The notes beneath the pieces are model-generated. The model was not told the origin of the DNA, did no database searches, and worked only from the letters and a program-made list of their open reading frames with translations. 64,000 nucleotides of DNA from Gonocerus acuteangulatus. Taxonomy: Eukaryota > Arthropoda > Insecta > Hemiptera > Coreidae. Shown here piece by piece: positions 35,201-44,749 of the stretch (positions are counted from its first letter, which is position 1; every line of letters begins with the position of its first letter). The stretch is taken from NCBI GenBank assembly GCA_946811695.1, contig OX328131.1:14906289-14970288 (forward strand), written 5' to 3'. The position numbers were made by a program, and so were the translations under genes.

Positions 35201-37121
35201 TATAACAATGTTCTTATATAATAATTTTAAAATATTTTAACCAGATATTTTGACTTGGTATTTACTTAGATGTTGTTGTAAATGTCTATGTCCTTTAAAT
35301 GTATTTGAAACAAATGTTTATAAATCTATCTTACCTCAGGTTTTTCAGTGCCCTTGTGAGAGACAAACGTGATATTTGCCCCAACTATCCTATCCTGTTC
35401 AGGTTCTGTGCCATCTCGGATAGCTACTATTGCTGCGCCTCCGGCTACCATCTCTTTCCACTCCTTACGAAGAGCATGTACGGATGGTGGGTCCTCCTGA
35501 ACTCCTGTCGACAAGGGAAGAGAAAATTAAAGGAAGTGAAATTAAATGCTGGAATTGTTCCCTATATATGTAGGTGTCATCATCATCATATCCTGCGCAA
35601 CAACCCGTCACCGGGTCTTACTTACTTACAGACGGGCACTACAGTCCGTGAAGGACCAAGGCCTCAGCCAACAGCTTATTCCAGGCAGCTATATCTGTCG
35701 CAAAACGCCTCCAACGACGGATTCCCATTTCCTTCAAATCCTTCTCCACGTCCTCCAGCCAATCGAGGTTTTCCCCGCCTTCTTCTGCCACCCGGCGTTC
35801 CATAAAGGAGTTTTCTTGGCAATATTTCAGGGGTCTCGACGTGTCCCAACCATTTGAGCCTTTGGTGTTTTATAAAAGTAATTATGTCTGGGTCTCCATA
35901 CAACGTTTTAAGCTCCTGATTAGTTTTTATTCTCCAGAAGTCGCCACACTTTACCGGGCCATATATCCTTCTGAGTACCTTCCGCTCCCAGACTAGTAAC
36001 ATTCTTGTACTTTCTTTGGTTAGTACCCATGCCTCGCTCGTCACCGGGTCTTAGCAGCCCCTAAAAGCCTCCGCCAGAATGCTCGATCCTGTGCAGCAGC
36101 TTTCCAGTTCCTAGCTCCCAGCAGGTCTCGTGCATCTGAGTTGACGGCGTCTACCCTTGTCATATTTGGTCTGCCAACTCTCCGTTTTCCAAGCATCTTA
36201 TCGGTCAGTATCTTTTTGGTTAAATCGCCATCCCCCATTCGTATACACCTATCTCACATAGGTGTAGTAAAGAGAAAAGTTGGACAATTATAATTTTGTA
36301 TCATATGATTCAATATAGGGTCTGGTAATATTCGAGCAGGAAATGAACTGAGTACTTACTTGCAGGATCCAATCTGGCACGTGGGGAAGATGACGGAGAG
36401 TATAAATAAGATAAAGGATGAAAGCAAGGACGAAAGACTATAAATCCTGCCTCCTACTACCTAATAAGTAAAAATGAGTGAGCCTCAGCTGGAAAGACCG
36501 TCTAAGTGACACCAGGCTTCTAGAATGTCAGATCCGACACAAACGCTCGGAAAGGTTCATTCCACTCAAGAACTAACTGGAGATTGGTTCTACGTCACTT
36601 TCTCACCTTATCTCGAGTATGGCATTTGGTTGGCTAGTTATGTCCAATCTTGTCAAACACACCCCCCCCCCCTCTATATTAAAAATTACCAAATAAAGTA
36701 AAAAATTAGTCACCTGATAATTTCTTAATACAACTCGTTGGAGATATCGAACAGTATCTTATATTAAATCAATCGTAGTTAATAATAATGGACGTTAAAA
36801 TTTAAATTTAAATAAATATTAAATCAACTACAAAATGCAACAAAGATAATAATTTTAATTATAATTGTATGGCTTGTAAATAGTTTTAAGAAATCCTCCT
36901 GATGAGTCACTGGAAATTGTGAAACTGGTTCAGCATTGATATTGTTGTTACAAAATTATAATTGTTACGTTTTAGCACTTTCCTCCGAAGGAAAGTAGCT
37001 ATTGAGGTTGGACTCATGACGGAATTTTTGAAAAATTTCTTCAAATCTTTATCGATCCTACCTAGTAGACACCGAAAATGACCCCCGTTAAAATTTATAT
37101 ATATATATATATATATATATT

Positions 37122-37200
<79 letters not shown>

Positions 37201-38681
37201 CTGTTAACACGATAGCGGCCAGAGTTTTTGTTTTTTCGTCACGAAACTTGGTATATAGCATTCAATTAGCAAACGATTGAACGAGTTCGTTAACCACCAA
37301 AATCGGTCCACCGGAAGGGGGGGTTTACCCCGAACCCAAAACACTAATTTGACCATTTCAGCCGTAATATTTGTTATATTTCAACGAAACTTGGTATTCG
37401 TAGTGGTAATATAGAGAGAAAAGTGAGATATAAAAATGAACTAAATCGGTTCATAAGGAGGGGGGGTTTACTCCAGACCGACAATACCAATTCGCCACTA
37501 CCAGCCGTGATTTTAGGTATATTTCGACGAAACTCGGTATTCGTAGTGGTAATCTACAGGTAAATATGTGATGTAAAAATAAACTAAATAGGTTCATTAG
37601 GAGGGGGGGGGGGGTTTACTCCGGACCCAAATTCCTAATATACTCATACTGGTTGTAATTTCTGCTGTATTCTAACGAAACGCGGTATACGTCGTGGGTA
37701 ACTCATGAGAAAGAAGTGTTATAAAAATGAGCTGAATCGGTCAATCGGAAAGGGGGGTTTACTTTGTAATATATTTCAATAGAAAAGCCAGCCAGACATA
37801 GGTCCACAAAGGCGCCGCAAGGAGCGCTAGAGGGACTGTATCCTGTTCCTGCGTTAGATCAAAATACGATAATATGAGGTTTTTTGTATTTATTACGTAG
37901 TGTAATAGGTAACATATGTAAACATAACTCTGGAGCAAATTAATAATTGATCAGTTACTCATTACAAATTTAAAAGAGAACTATTCATGTTTTTATTTTA
38001 TTTATGTACGATATTTTAAGCAAATTGTTCTGGAAAGCAGTCTACACTACCCAAATTCTGAGGAAAGTGCTTAGTTATGCAGCTCCTGCGTGACGGACTT
38101 TTGTTATGTTATGACCTTCCGTCTAATTTCATAGATCCACTTTTCAAATATGTTTTAGCATAAATATGCTTTAGGGGACTAAACTGGAAAAAAACCGTTA
38201 CAAAAAAAGAGTCCGCTGGCGTTCATGCATGTGCAGTGGCGCTCGCCCATGCGCAGTGGCCATGTACGAAAAATAAGACTGCATGTGTCACAAAAAAAGT
38301 GTATGCTGGCGTTCGCGCATGCGCAGTGGCCATGTACGAAAAAGATGACTATGTTATAGAGTACATTACATAGGTTTATTGGGTGGACCTAGAGTAACGA
38401 AAAAGCGTCACAACGTGTCAGCTGGCGTTCGTGCATGCGCAGTGGCCATGTACGAAAAAGAATACTATATGGTATACAGTACATTACATTGGTTTGTCGT
38501 GAGGACCTAGGCGCTCCAAAAACGTGCCACAAAAAAGTTCGCGCATGGGCAGTACCATGTACGGAAAAGAAGACTATATGTTATACACTACATTACTACA
38601 TTACATAGGTTTGACAGGGGCGTAAAGCATATTTATGTTCCGGAATTTGAGCGGAAGGCTCTAAACGAAATAATTTTTTTT

Positions 38682-38758
<77 letters not shown>

Positions 38759-38945
38759 CTTTCATCTTTAATCATACCTACCGAGATAAGTACTCAGTGG
38801 TTCCCTTGGAAGAAAGTTGTCGACCATGTGATCGATGACAGGTTCATAGAGATGTGGAGGGACGGTGGTCACTTTGAACTTCACTGGTACACCATTCCGA
38901 ACTTCTTCAAAGGTTCCGAGCTCCAAAAATTCATTGTTGCTCATA
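24368..38945 (-). CDS. Gene A: AANAT-like GNAT acetyltransferase, five coding exons
   Basis: Exons on the minus strand are 38944-38782, 35504-35335, 34770-34573, 32758-32664 and 24437-24368 (163, 170, 198, 95 and 70 bp; 696 nt, 231 aa). All junctions are GT-AG and all phases fit (1, 0, 0, 2). The product should be a soluble acetyl-CoA-dependent N-acetyltransferase; insect relatives acetylate arylalkylamines such as dopamine, but the substrate here cannot be read. Exon 3 carries the cofactor-loop region GLSVHKDYHGYKIGQRLLE, where the usual R-G-x-G-x-G reads H-G-Y-K-I-G. An acceptor TTACAG one base before the ATG implies a 5' UTR intron. Intron 4 (7.7 kb or more) is full of transposons. Confidence 0.85.
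24523..25273 (+). mobile_element. Helitron (non-autonomous, carries a Rep-like fragment)
   Basis: It has canonical ends: 5' TCTACTATATA after an A, 3' CTAG before a T, and the hairpin GCCGTG-ACGAA-GCACGG just upstream of the 3' end. Its only frame (24794-25024) begins MMADLQLLEINCDFVPHRVY and contains LLGNARKYNECFQMTSW, resembling the N-terminal part of Helitron Rep/helicase proteins. The rest of that protein is missing, so it needs a partner to move. Relatives are at 39421 and 40675. Confidence 0.8.
25833..25985 (+). repeat. 5' LTR of the Gypsy element
   Basis: It begins TGTGGTATAACATATG and ends near TTTACTCTAAA. It contains the CAATAAAGCC polyadenylation signal. Confidence 0.85.
26020..27475 (+). 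pseudogene. Gypsy gag-protease and start of RT
   Basis: The frame starts at ATG 26020, has a TAG at 26155-26157, and is then open to 27480. It holds a gag core (HWRHWLRTFENF; later SRSQQPGESIDKYFESL), a zinc knuckle CRKCGKSGHFSKVC, the aspartic protease site LIDTGSTSSFI with the flap partner IIIGHDIL, and the RT entry segment WRAQVLVV...RRMVVDYSRTINKFTL. It then breaks off into integrase in another frame. In an intact relative this polyprotein would build the particle and replicate the element. Confidence 0.85.
27450..28223 (+). pseudogene. Gypsy integrase C-terminal part
   Basis: It begins abruptly with PDMSAFTIIDKLDEIFSLF and continues with YIHSDRSSSFMSRELKSYL (second catalytic Asp) and TTPYNPQGNGQVERYN (catalytic Glu). 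The C-terminal domain follows after a stop near 27889: DYAFVRLPDGTEATVSTRHL. The first catalytic Asp and the zinc domain are lost with the internal deletion. The junction with gag-pol lies at about 27447. Confidence 0.85.
28224..28376 (+). repeat. 3' LTR of the Gypsy element
   Basis: Same sequence as the 5' LTR except two substitutions. It is preceded by the polypurine tract. Confidence 0.85.
28985..29150 (-). pseudogene. Possible mariner transposase N-terminal fragment
   Basis: On the minus strand the sequence reads YRPSVVDQVENPGKTTPDIA then REVGVDESTVLRS, a helix-turn-helix-like segment similar in style to the PAIRED-type domain of mariner transposases. It is short and out of context, so the identification is tentative. 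Confidence 0.45.
29149..29630 (+). repeat. About 54-bp tandem repeat interrupted by a SINE
   Basis: The unit GATCCTCACGTCGGCCAT...GACTTGGTGAATTT occurs three times (about 29153, 29198 and 29558). The S1 SINE lies between copies two and three. Confidence 0.8.
29264..29546 (+). mobile_element. SINE family S1, 3'-truncated
   Basis: It has the tRNA-like head TTAGCTCAGTGGTAGAGC and a B-box-like AGGTTCAAAACCC. It ends at TGCCGTATGGTCA and so lacks the last 70 bp and the T tail of the other copies. Confidence 0.85.
29753..30757 (-). mobile_element. HINE-B, complete
   Basis: On the minus strand it runs from AGCACTTTCCTC near 30757 through (TA)n (30553-30610) and the poly-G-marked repeats to GAGGAAAGTGCT, then the hairpin region and GACGGACTTTT at 29753. 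It was inserted just inside the right end of the mariner. Confidence 0.85.
30790..31238. other. AT-rich DNA with a T18 tract
   Basis: No gene. It holds a short (TA)n at about 30917, a T tract at about 31009-31027 and an inverted TGGAAGTTCCAAACATTGTTGGCACTTCCA (two arms of TGGAAGT) at about 31100-31130. Confidence 0.4.
31239..32353 (-). mobile_element. HINE-B, complete
   Basis: The minus-strand 5' end AGCACTTTCCTCCGAAGGAAAGT is at about 32353, with (CA)n/(TA)n at 32150-32230 and the 3' module GCAG-CTC-CTGC-GTGACGGACTTTT at 31239-31265. Confidence 0.85.
32664..32758 (-). CDS. Gene A exon 4
   Basis: 95 bp between acceptor TTTGTTTACAG and donor GTAAGT. It encodes FTATAFTAPASQHLSKKVGF and VPVYVVDYNTY. 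It enters in phase 0 and leaves in phase 2. Confidence 0.85.
33040..33327 (-). mobile_element. HINE-A internal fragment
   Basis: It matches the internal body of HINE-A (ACCGTTTTCGAGATAT, TCTGTTAATAAA, TTCAATTGAATCCCA) without either end. Confidence 0.65.
33328..33708. repeat. 126-bp tandem triplication with heat-shock-element-like motifs
   Basis: GGGAGAACATTCC begins at 33331, 33457 and 33583, giving an exact 126-bp period with no differences I can see. Each unit contains GGAACATTCCAGAAC, a perfect nGAAnnTTCnnGAAn array, plus AGAACATTCC and TTCGAGAAC. It lies in intron 3 of gene A. There is no coding sequence. Confidence 0.9.
33709..34572. other. Rest of gene A intron 3, no gene seen
   Basis: Moderately AT-rich DNA. 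The 67-codon frame at 34202-34405 has no recognisable resemblance. Confidence 0.4.
34573..34770 (-). CDS. Gene A exon 3 (acetyl-CoA-binding motif)
   Basis: 198 bp between acceptor TTGCTTTAG and donor GTATTT. It reads VDKGTKFEIVDLLDDLAEKS, then GGLSVHKDYHGYKIGQRLLE and CRKPLCKALGIK. The GLSVHKDY strand and the following helix are the GNAT cofactor site. Confidence 0.9.
34838..34890 (+). mobile_element. SINE S1 fragment
   Basis: About 50 bp (ATCCCTAGGCTCAACCAGCC...TTAATTTAATGGGTA) matching the middle of S1. It is in the intron between exons 2 and 3 of gene A. Confidence 0.6.
35335..35504 (-). CDS. Gene A exon 2
   Basis: 170 bp between acceptor GTCGACAG and donor GTAAGA. It encodes VQEDPPSVHALRKEWKEMVA, GGAAIVAIRDGTEPEQDRIV and GANITFVSHKGTEKPE, the beta-strand pair that precedes the GNAT core (VGAN-TFVSH). 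Confidence 0.9.
35570..36245 (-). pseudogene. Two RTE-type LINE C-terminal fragments in tandem
   Basis: 36238-36041 reads RRVGRPNMTRVDAVNSDARD and ARNWKAAAQDRAFWRRLL, the extreme C-terminus of RTE-like reverse transcriptases. 36044-35676 reads SEAWVLTKESTRMLLVWERK, VLRRIYGPVKCGDFWRIKTN and HQRLKWLGHVE, the segment just before it, followed by a second copy of the tail and a GATGATGATGATG end near 35580. The order shows two truncated copies, the second adjoining the AAGACCCGGTGACG end of the first. They lie in gene A intron 1. Confidence 0.8.
36246..36970. other. Gene A intron 1, no gene seen
   Basis: AT-rich DNA with a C11 tract near 36661. No recognised coding or repeat sequence. Confidence 0.35.
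36974..38102 (+). mobile_element. HINE-B, complete reference copy
   Basis: It starts AGCACTTTCCTCCGAAGGAAAGT at 36974, with (TA)n at 37098-37192. It ends with GAGGAAAGTGCT, then TAGTTATGCAGCTCCTGC and GTGACGGACTTTT at 38102. Subterminal repeats, microsatellite and terminal hairpin fit the DINE-1/HINE layout. Confidence 0.9.
38185..38640. repeat. Minisatellite with repeated GCATGCGCAGTGGCCATGTA
   Basis: Four or five units of about 110-130 bp share CGTTCGCGCATGCGCAGTGG, CCATGTACGAAAAAG and TACATTACATAGGTTT. The CGCATGCGCA core resembles the NRF-1/EWG binding consensus. The array lies in gene A intron 1. Confidence 0.8.
38684..38757. repeat. (TA)n microsatellite
   Basis: About 37 TA units, 25 bp from the donor end of gene A exon 1. 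It is not bounded by HINE ends. Confidence 0.95.
38782..38945 (-). CDS. Gene A exon 1 (first coding exon)
   Basis: The acceptor TTTGTTACAG leaves a single T and then the ATG (38944-38942). The 163 coding bases read MSNNEFLELGTFEEVRNGVP, VKFKVTTVPPHLYEPVIDHM, VDNFLPREPLSTYL and end in phase 1 at donor GTAGGT. Length and phase are identical to gene B exon 1. Confidence 0.9.
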
Positions 38946-38957
38946 CTGTAACAAAGG

Positions 38958-38959
38958 AT

Positions 38960-39024
<65 letters not shown>

Positions 39025-39065
39025 GATCCTACTGGTAGTTCGTTTGATCCCTACCATACATTCAA
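38958..39065 (-). mobile_element. Poly(A)-ended insertion beside a splice acceptor
   Basis: The plus strand has about 60 T (38960-39020), so on the gene strand a long A run ends 15 bp upstream of the exon 1 acceptor. Beyond it the sequence (GGGATCAAACGAACTACC) vaguely resembles the end of the tRNA-derived S2 SINE. Retroposon origin is inference. Confidence 0.5.
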
Positions 39066-39420
39066 TTCACGGGCGTTTGCAGCTCACGCATAACTCATTA
39101 GGCTGCAGCCCCCTCAGCCCCCCCCCTTATATACGCCCATGTGGTCTACGGGTCCAAAATTATATATTCTGTGCTATTTATACGTACAATACTCTCTACG
39201 TTTACATAATGGAGCATATTTCAGGCAATATGTTGACTGCAAATGGTAAGAAATTAAAAGATTCATTGGTAGACAGTTGTCGCTAGATTTCACGATGAAC
39301 ATTGAAATTGTTTATAACTTTTGAAGGAAAATACGTAAAATGAAGGGAAATTAATGGGGGGGGGTTGAAGGGAATTTAATGCTCCCCCCCCCGCCGAAAT
39401 GTTGATTTAATCGGTAAAAA

Positions 39421-40674
39421 TCTACTATATATTTGTCAAATACCACTCACTCATTCACTGACTCACTCACTCACTGACCTATCATCCCCCAGCCCAAACC
39501 ACTCGACAAAAATTTTTGAAATTTTGCATGGACACTATATAACGTAGGCACTCACTAAGAAAGGATTTTTTGATATTCGAATTTTTAAGTATTTTTAGAG
39601 GGGTTTAAAGTTTTAGTTGGTTAGAGCAGGCAAGCCAAGGCAGCATGCGTTGCAAGGACGATAACAGAACAGCTGTTGCCATATATTATCTATTTCATAG
39701 TATTATTTTTAATTGAGGTTAATTTCCACTATGATGGCAGTCCTTGAATTACTAGAAATAAAATGTGAGTTTGCCCCTTATAGAGTTTATGCCCTGGTGA
39801 TGGCCCATCCAAGGTAATAATATCCCGAACCACACAAAAATTTGAATTTTGCACGGACAATACGTTTAGAGTGTAAACACTCGCTAAGAAAGGTTTTTTT
39901 GATATTCAAATGTTTAAGTACTTTTAGGGGGGTTTGAATTATTAAGAAGTTCCTCATCGGCTCAAAAAAGGTTCGATTTTGATAACATTTGGTACAAAAA
40001 TCTTTCTTCTCATTTAAAAGGTCAAGTTCATTAACCAGTTGAATCCGTTTACTGGAAAATGGTTTTTAGAGAAAAATTTGTGCGAAAGATTTCTTAACGT
40101 AGGAAAACGAATGAAACCATTTTTAAAGCGAGTTTTGTAGCCATTTACCAGAAAAATTGATAGAAATTCTTTTCAAAACTAATATTCTGTTTGGGTATTC
40201 AGAAACGAAGTATCTGGAAAAAAATTGTATGAATGGTGATACAAAGTTTTCGGATCTCAGTATATTTTTTAAAATATCTCAAAAACGGTTGGGAAATCGT
40301 TGTAAGTGGGAGGCGGCTATTCGAAAGGTTACTAAATTCTCTACAATAAGATTCTGTTGTAATGTTCGGTGAGGCGATTTCAATCGAAGAGATAAGTGTT
40401 TAAAACTTCAAATTTGTTAGTTTTATGCTTTTCAACAAGTATTTGTCTCAGTTTACCTAACTTTTTAAGCGGCTGTTGTATTTTTTTTTTTTTTTTTTAC
40501 TCTCCAACGGAAACAAGCACGGTTACCTCCACATGGTGTTTCCTGGGTAACTTTGAAGTCCGTGCAATAATAAGCTGTACGAAATTAAGTAGTAGCGTTA
40601 ATTTTGATCATATCTTATTTAACTCAATATAAAAAATACTTATCGGCCGTGGTGAAGCACGGGTATTCAGCTAG
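39421..40674 (+). mobile_element. Helitron H2
   Basis: TCTACTATATA follows an A at 39421. The 3' end CTAG is at 40671-40674 with hairpin CCGTG-GTGAAG-CACGG upstream. The interior keeps a decayed copy of the MMA-LELLEI frame (about 39731) and a HINE-A fragment at about 39955-40415. The next base begins Helitron H3. Confidence 0.85.
39955..40415 (+). mobile_element. HINE-A internal fragment inside Helitron H2
   Basis: It matches the HINE-A body downstream of (TA)n (TTTGGTACAAAAATCTTTC, AAAGGTCAAGTTCATTAACC, CGAAGAGATAAGTG), with no ends preserved. Confidence 0.65.
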
Positions 40675-41058
40675 TCTACTATATATTTGTCAAATACCAC
40701 TGACTCACTCACTCACTGACCTATTATCGCCCAGCCCAAACCACTCGACAGAAAATTTTCAAATTTTGCAGACACTCCCTATATAACGTAGGCACTCACT
40801 AAGAAAGGATTTTTTGATATTCCAATTTTTAAGTATTTTTAGAGGGGTTTAAAGATTAAGTTGGTTAGAGCAGGCAAGCCTAGACAGCATGTGTTGCTAG
40901 GACGATTACAGAACAGCTGTTACCGTACATTACCTATTTCATAGTATTATTTTTAATTGAGGTTACAAAATTATACGTAGCGTTAATTTTGATCATATCT
41001 TGTTTAACTCAATATAAAAAAACTTTTCGGCCATGGTGAAGCACGGGTATTCAGCTAG
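40675..41058 (+). mobile_element. Helitron H3, abutting H2
   Basis: TCTACTATATA starts immediately after H2's CTAG. The end CTAG at 41055-41058 is preceded by GGTGAAGCACGGGTATTCAG and followed by T. It is a 384-bp internally deleted copy. Confidence 0.85.
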
Positions 41059-41141
41059 TATATCATAAAAACCTTAAAAATAAATTAAATAAGATTACTT
41101 AGTTCAGAAAAAATAATTTATTATTTATAGCGCTTGAGTTG

Positions 41142-41409
41142 CATGGGCGTATATAGGAAATAAATTCGGAGGGGGCTGGGAAAATTTTGGGGGGGGGGGC
41201 TGAGACCATTTCCGGTGTATGGAATACTAACAATTTAGATCTTGGAAGAGTTTTAGCCAACCAAAACGCTATTACACCCAAAATAGAATATTTTTTATGA
41301 ACTAAATGATCTTATTTAATTTATTTTTAAGGGTTTTATACAATTTTTACCGATCAAATCAAAATTTCGGGGGGGGGGGGCTGCAGCCCCCCCCTTATAT
41401 ACGCCCATG
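41142..41409. mobile_element. hAT-type MITE with TTGAGTTG duplication
   Basis: It has the same CATGGGCGTATATA ends as the copy at 1207. The flanking direct repeats TTGAGTTG are at 41134-41141 and 41410-41417, confirming the 8-bp target duplication. Confidence 0.85.
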
Positions 41410-42090
41410 TTGAGTTGTCTAACTATTCCAAGTCCTAGATTGTTTGTATTCCATGCCTCCCAACGCCCCCCCCCCCCTGAAATTATTTCCGATATACGCC
41501 CATGCCTATTGAATAATAAGCATTATTAAATTTTCAATATGGTTTGAGCTGACCTGAATCTGGATGTTGGGAATGACGAGATTGACCAGAGAACAACTAG
41601 AAACCGATAAAGTACTGATTCTGATTTAGTTTAGAATTCCCCACTTCTTCCAAAGCACTTCTCATTGTAAAATTCACATCACTAAACACAAATATTTACT
41701 CTACATGCCTTATCCGCTCAATTATCTTAAATGGCTAATAGCACTCGAGATAGCAATTTGAGAAGCCAATAATATTGAATGAATGAATGAATTAATTATA
41801 ATAATAATACAATAGTAATAATATAGCCAATACTTATTTGATAATCATAATAACAATAATAATGCTTCTTTGATAATGATAGTAGATAATAACAATAATA
41901 ATAATAGTAATACTTGTTTGATAATAATAATAATAACAATGATAAATTTTCTTTGATAATAATAATAAAAATGATAATACTTCTCTTTGTGACTATAATG
42001 AAAACAATAATAACAGCGATAAATGTCTATTTAGCGCGGTTCCTCCCTCCCCCATAGGGAGGAACCCCGCTTATAAGGTTGATACAATAA
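41189..42090. repeat. Duplicated repeat block, copy 2 (partner at 1-911)
   Basis: Near-identical to 1-911. Here the HINE-A 5' end continues into a full element instead of being interrupted. Confidence 0.8.
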
Positions 42091-42166
42091 AACAATCCGG
42101 AAGTGCCGAATAGAAAAATTCGCGTTTCAGAACCCCTAGAGACCGAAAATAACGGTGGTTCAAATT

Positions 42167-42229
<63 letters not shown>

Positions 42230-42245
42230 GTATATATTTATTTAT

Positions 42246-42289
<44 letters not shown>

Positions 42290-43059
42290 TGTCTGTTCGC
42301 TCTGTAGCTCCCAGACGAATGGTCCGATTTTGATGAAATTTGGTACAAAAATCTTTCGTCTAATTTGAAAGGTCAAGTTCGTTAACCAGCAAAATCCGCC
42401 TTCTGGAAGATGGCGTTTGGGGCGAAATTCGCGCAAAAAAAAATCGTAACGCTTACGTTTTTGAGTTCATAAGCTTGTAAGTACTCGTTTTTTAGGCTTC
42501 TTGGGCTAGGAAAACGAATGAAACCATTTTCAAGGCGATAGATTTAACCGTTTTCGAGAAAATTGGAAAAATAGTTTTTGAATACCGTTTTTGGTTTGGG
42601 TACTTAGAATCATGGGATTCAGTTGAAACATTTTCTGCACCTTCTACTTTCATTAAAACTAATATGTTGAAATTTTGGTTACTTTTGGAGTTAAGGAAGG
42701 GTTAGAATAAAATATTTTATTAACAGACATAAAAAGTTTTGGTAACTTTGTATAATTTCCTTAATATCTCGAAAAAGGTTGAGAATCTTGGTAAACGGAA
42801 GAATACCATTAGAAAGCTTACTAAATGCTCTACAAAAGAGGTTCTGATGAATGTTTTGATTAGGCGATGTCAATCAGAGAAATAAGTGCTTAAAACTTTA
42901 AAGTAATTGATTTTGCTTATTCGAACTGTTCTTTTTGTCTGTTTTTATTCCTTGTTATTTTTTAATTGCTTATAGTTGGATAATGTATATTATAATAAAT
43001 CAGGTTAAGAAAAATAAGAAAAACAATTTATTGTTAGAGAGATTGTAAATAGCTACTTT

Positions 43060-44749
43060 CAGTGTTGTAAAATACCCGGGTATTTATTCTTAAGGGTAAA
43101 TACCCAGGGTATATACCCGGGGTAAATACCCAATTTCATAAATACCCGGGTATTTAACTAAACCGCGACTTAGTAATCGAATATTGTAAAATGTCATGGA
43201 GCTCGCCAGTTTAGAGCTATTGCAACACTGAGAAACTATTAAAACAATAATAAATTATAAAATAGGATCACTGAGAAGTTAATAAATAATAAATTATTAC
43301 CTGAAAATTTGCCATGGAGATTCCGACTACCAATAATACAAGTTGTTTGCCTAAATTTGATACACAGAATTAGCGAATAAGGCGGAAGGTCAATAAAACT
43401 ACGCCACACACTTTCACACTTTTTATTTCTCTGCCCTACATGTTTCGCACCACTTTGGCGCCTCTTCAGGGGAATATACTTAAAACATAAATTCTAGAAC
43501 AATCTAGACGAGGCCCTGATAGTGGAAGGTTCTCCTCCTCAAGTTGAGGCTGAATTTATGTTTTAAGTATATTCCCCTGACTGAAGAAGCGCCAAACTGG
43601 TGCGAAACATGTAGGGAAGAGAAATAAAAAGTGTGAAACTGTGTGGCGTAGTTTTATTGACCTTCCGCATTATTCGCTAATTCTATATTTTTGAGCAAAG
43701 GGTCATTTAATGATTAATAAATTTGATACTACTCTATTGCATTCACAAAAATGTAGCCTCAGCTAAAAATTTGGACTAGGATTATTTCAATTTCTCAAAA
43801 CACAAATTAAGTTACCTATTCATTGATCAAAAGACATGTACCTTTCAAGCCTCTCCACCATAACACGGGACTTATTTTATTATTTTCTTTGTCATTGTCT
43901 TTAAGACCTTCCCAAACAAAGGATCTTTGCCATAATCCCTCTTGGTCCCTATAGTGATCTATGTCTTTCCGAAGATCAACTGATTTCAATCGCGTGCTTC
44001 TGCCTAACTCACACACAAAACAAATGGAATAGTTCAACAAGTCTGCAGCAAGATGTGCGTTTCCATCACCAAACTGAATGCGTTTCTCCTATTTAGTTAG
44101 CACAAGTTTTTCCTTCGTTTTTTGAAGAGTAGATTTTGGGATTTCTTGTTGAAGCGTTTTCAGTAATTCTTAAATCTCTTACGAACTGTGTGGATCAAAG
44201 GGGCATTTAACTGAATGGCAGTGATAAGTTCAACAATTGGATCAAGGATGTTAACTAGTTTTCCAACTCGGACCCAAAACACTCTGTCATCAAGAAGCTA
44301 CCTTTTCATTTCTGGATTTCCGCTTACTGGAATGTTGTTACTACTGTATGAGCATAATTTCAAATAATATTAATAAGGATCACAAACCACTTAAAATGGT
44401 TTTGAACTATTATAATAAACATTGAAAATGTTTTTGACCCTTATTTAAATTTAAAGTCCTTAATAATTGAATGTGCTTCATTAAAACCTTATCATGAAAA
44501 TTCATAGATATACATTAAGTTGTAAATACCCGGACCGACTTTTAACTTTCTTTAAAATATTACTTTGGGTAAGTATTAATGTTTATTAAGCTTTTATAAT
44601 CAAATGGTTTGCACCAAAAAATATTCAAAGAAGTTGTATCAAGCTCAAAAACTGAAAATACCCACTTTTTGGGTATTTACCTTCCCTGTGGGTAAATACC
44701 CAATTTATATTTACCTACCCACTGGGTATTTACCCAGCCCACATCACTG
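43060..44749. mobile_element. hAT transposon remnant with 8-bp target duplication
   Basis: The ends are CAGTGTTGTAAAATACCC at 43060 and the inverted GGGTATTTACCC...CATCACTG at 44749. The exact 8-bp duplication GCTACTTT lies at 43052-43059 and 44750-44757. GGGTATTTACCC motifs repeat in both subterminal regions. A minus-strand frame (43816-44040) ends in ISPVLWWRGLKGT, reminiscent of the C-terminal hAT dimerisation segment, but the transposase is otherwise lost. Confidence 0.85.
43371..43683. repeat. Foldback repeat with hammerhead-like core in each arm
   Basis: About 115-bp arms (GCGAATAAGGCGGAAGGTCAATAAAACTACGCC... and its complement) surround a 60-bp centre. Read outward, each arm holds CTGAAGA, a GCGCC/GGTGC stem and GAAAC. 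It is nested in the hAT remnant. Confidence 0.8.

Larger units (their letters stand above)
39350..41503. mobile_element. GC-tract MITE host split by two Helitrons and another MITE
   Basis: The left part (to 39420, ending AATCGGTAAAAA) and right part (41059 to 41141, then 41410-41503, CCTTAAAAATAAATTAAATA...TATACGCCCATG) align with successive portions of the MITE family. The Helitron pair (39421-41058) and a second MITE (41142-41409) interrupt it. Confidence 0.6.

Noticed and set aside
35299..35857. Plus-strand frames over 35.3-35.9 kb
   Set aside because: They are antisense to gene A exon 2 and an RTE LINE fragment, both better supported on the minus strand.
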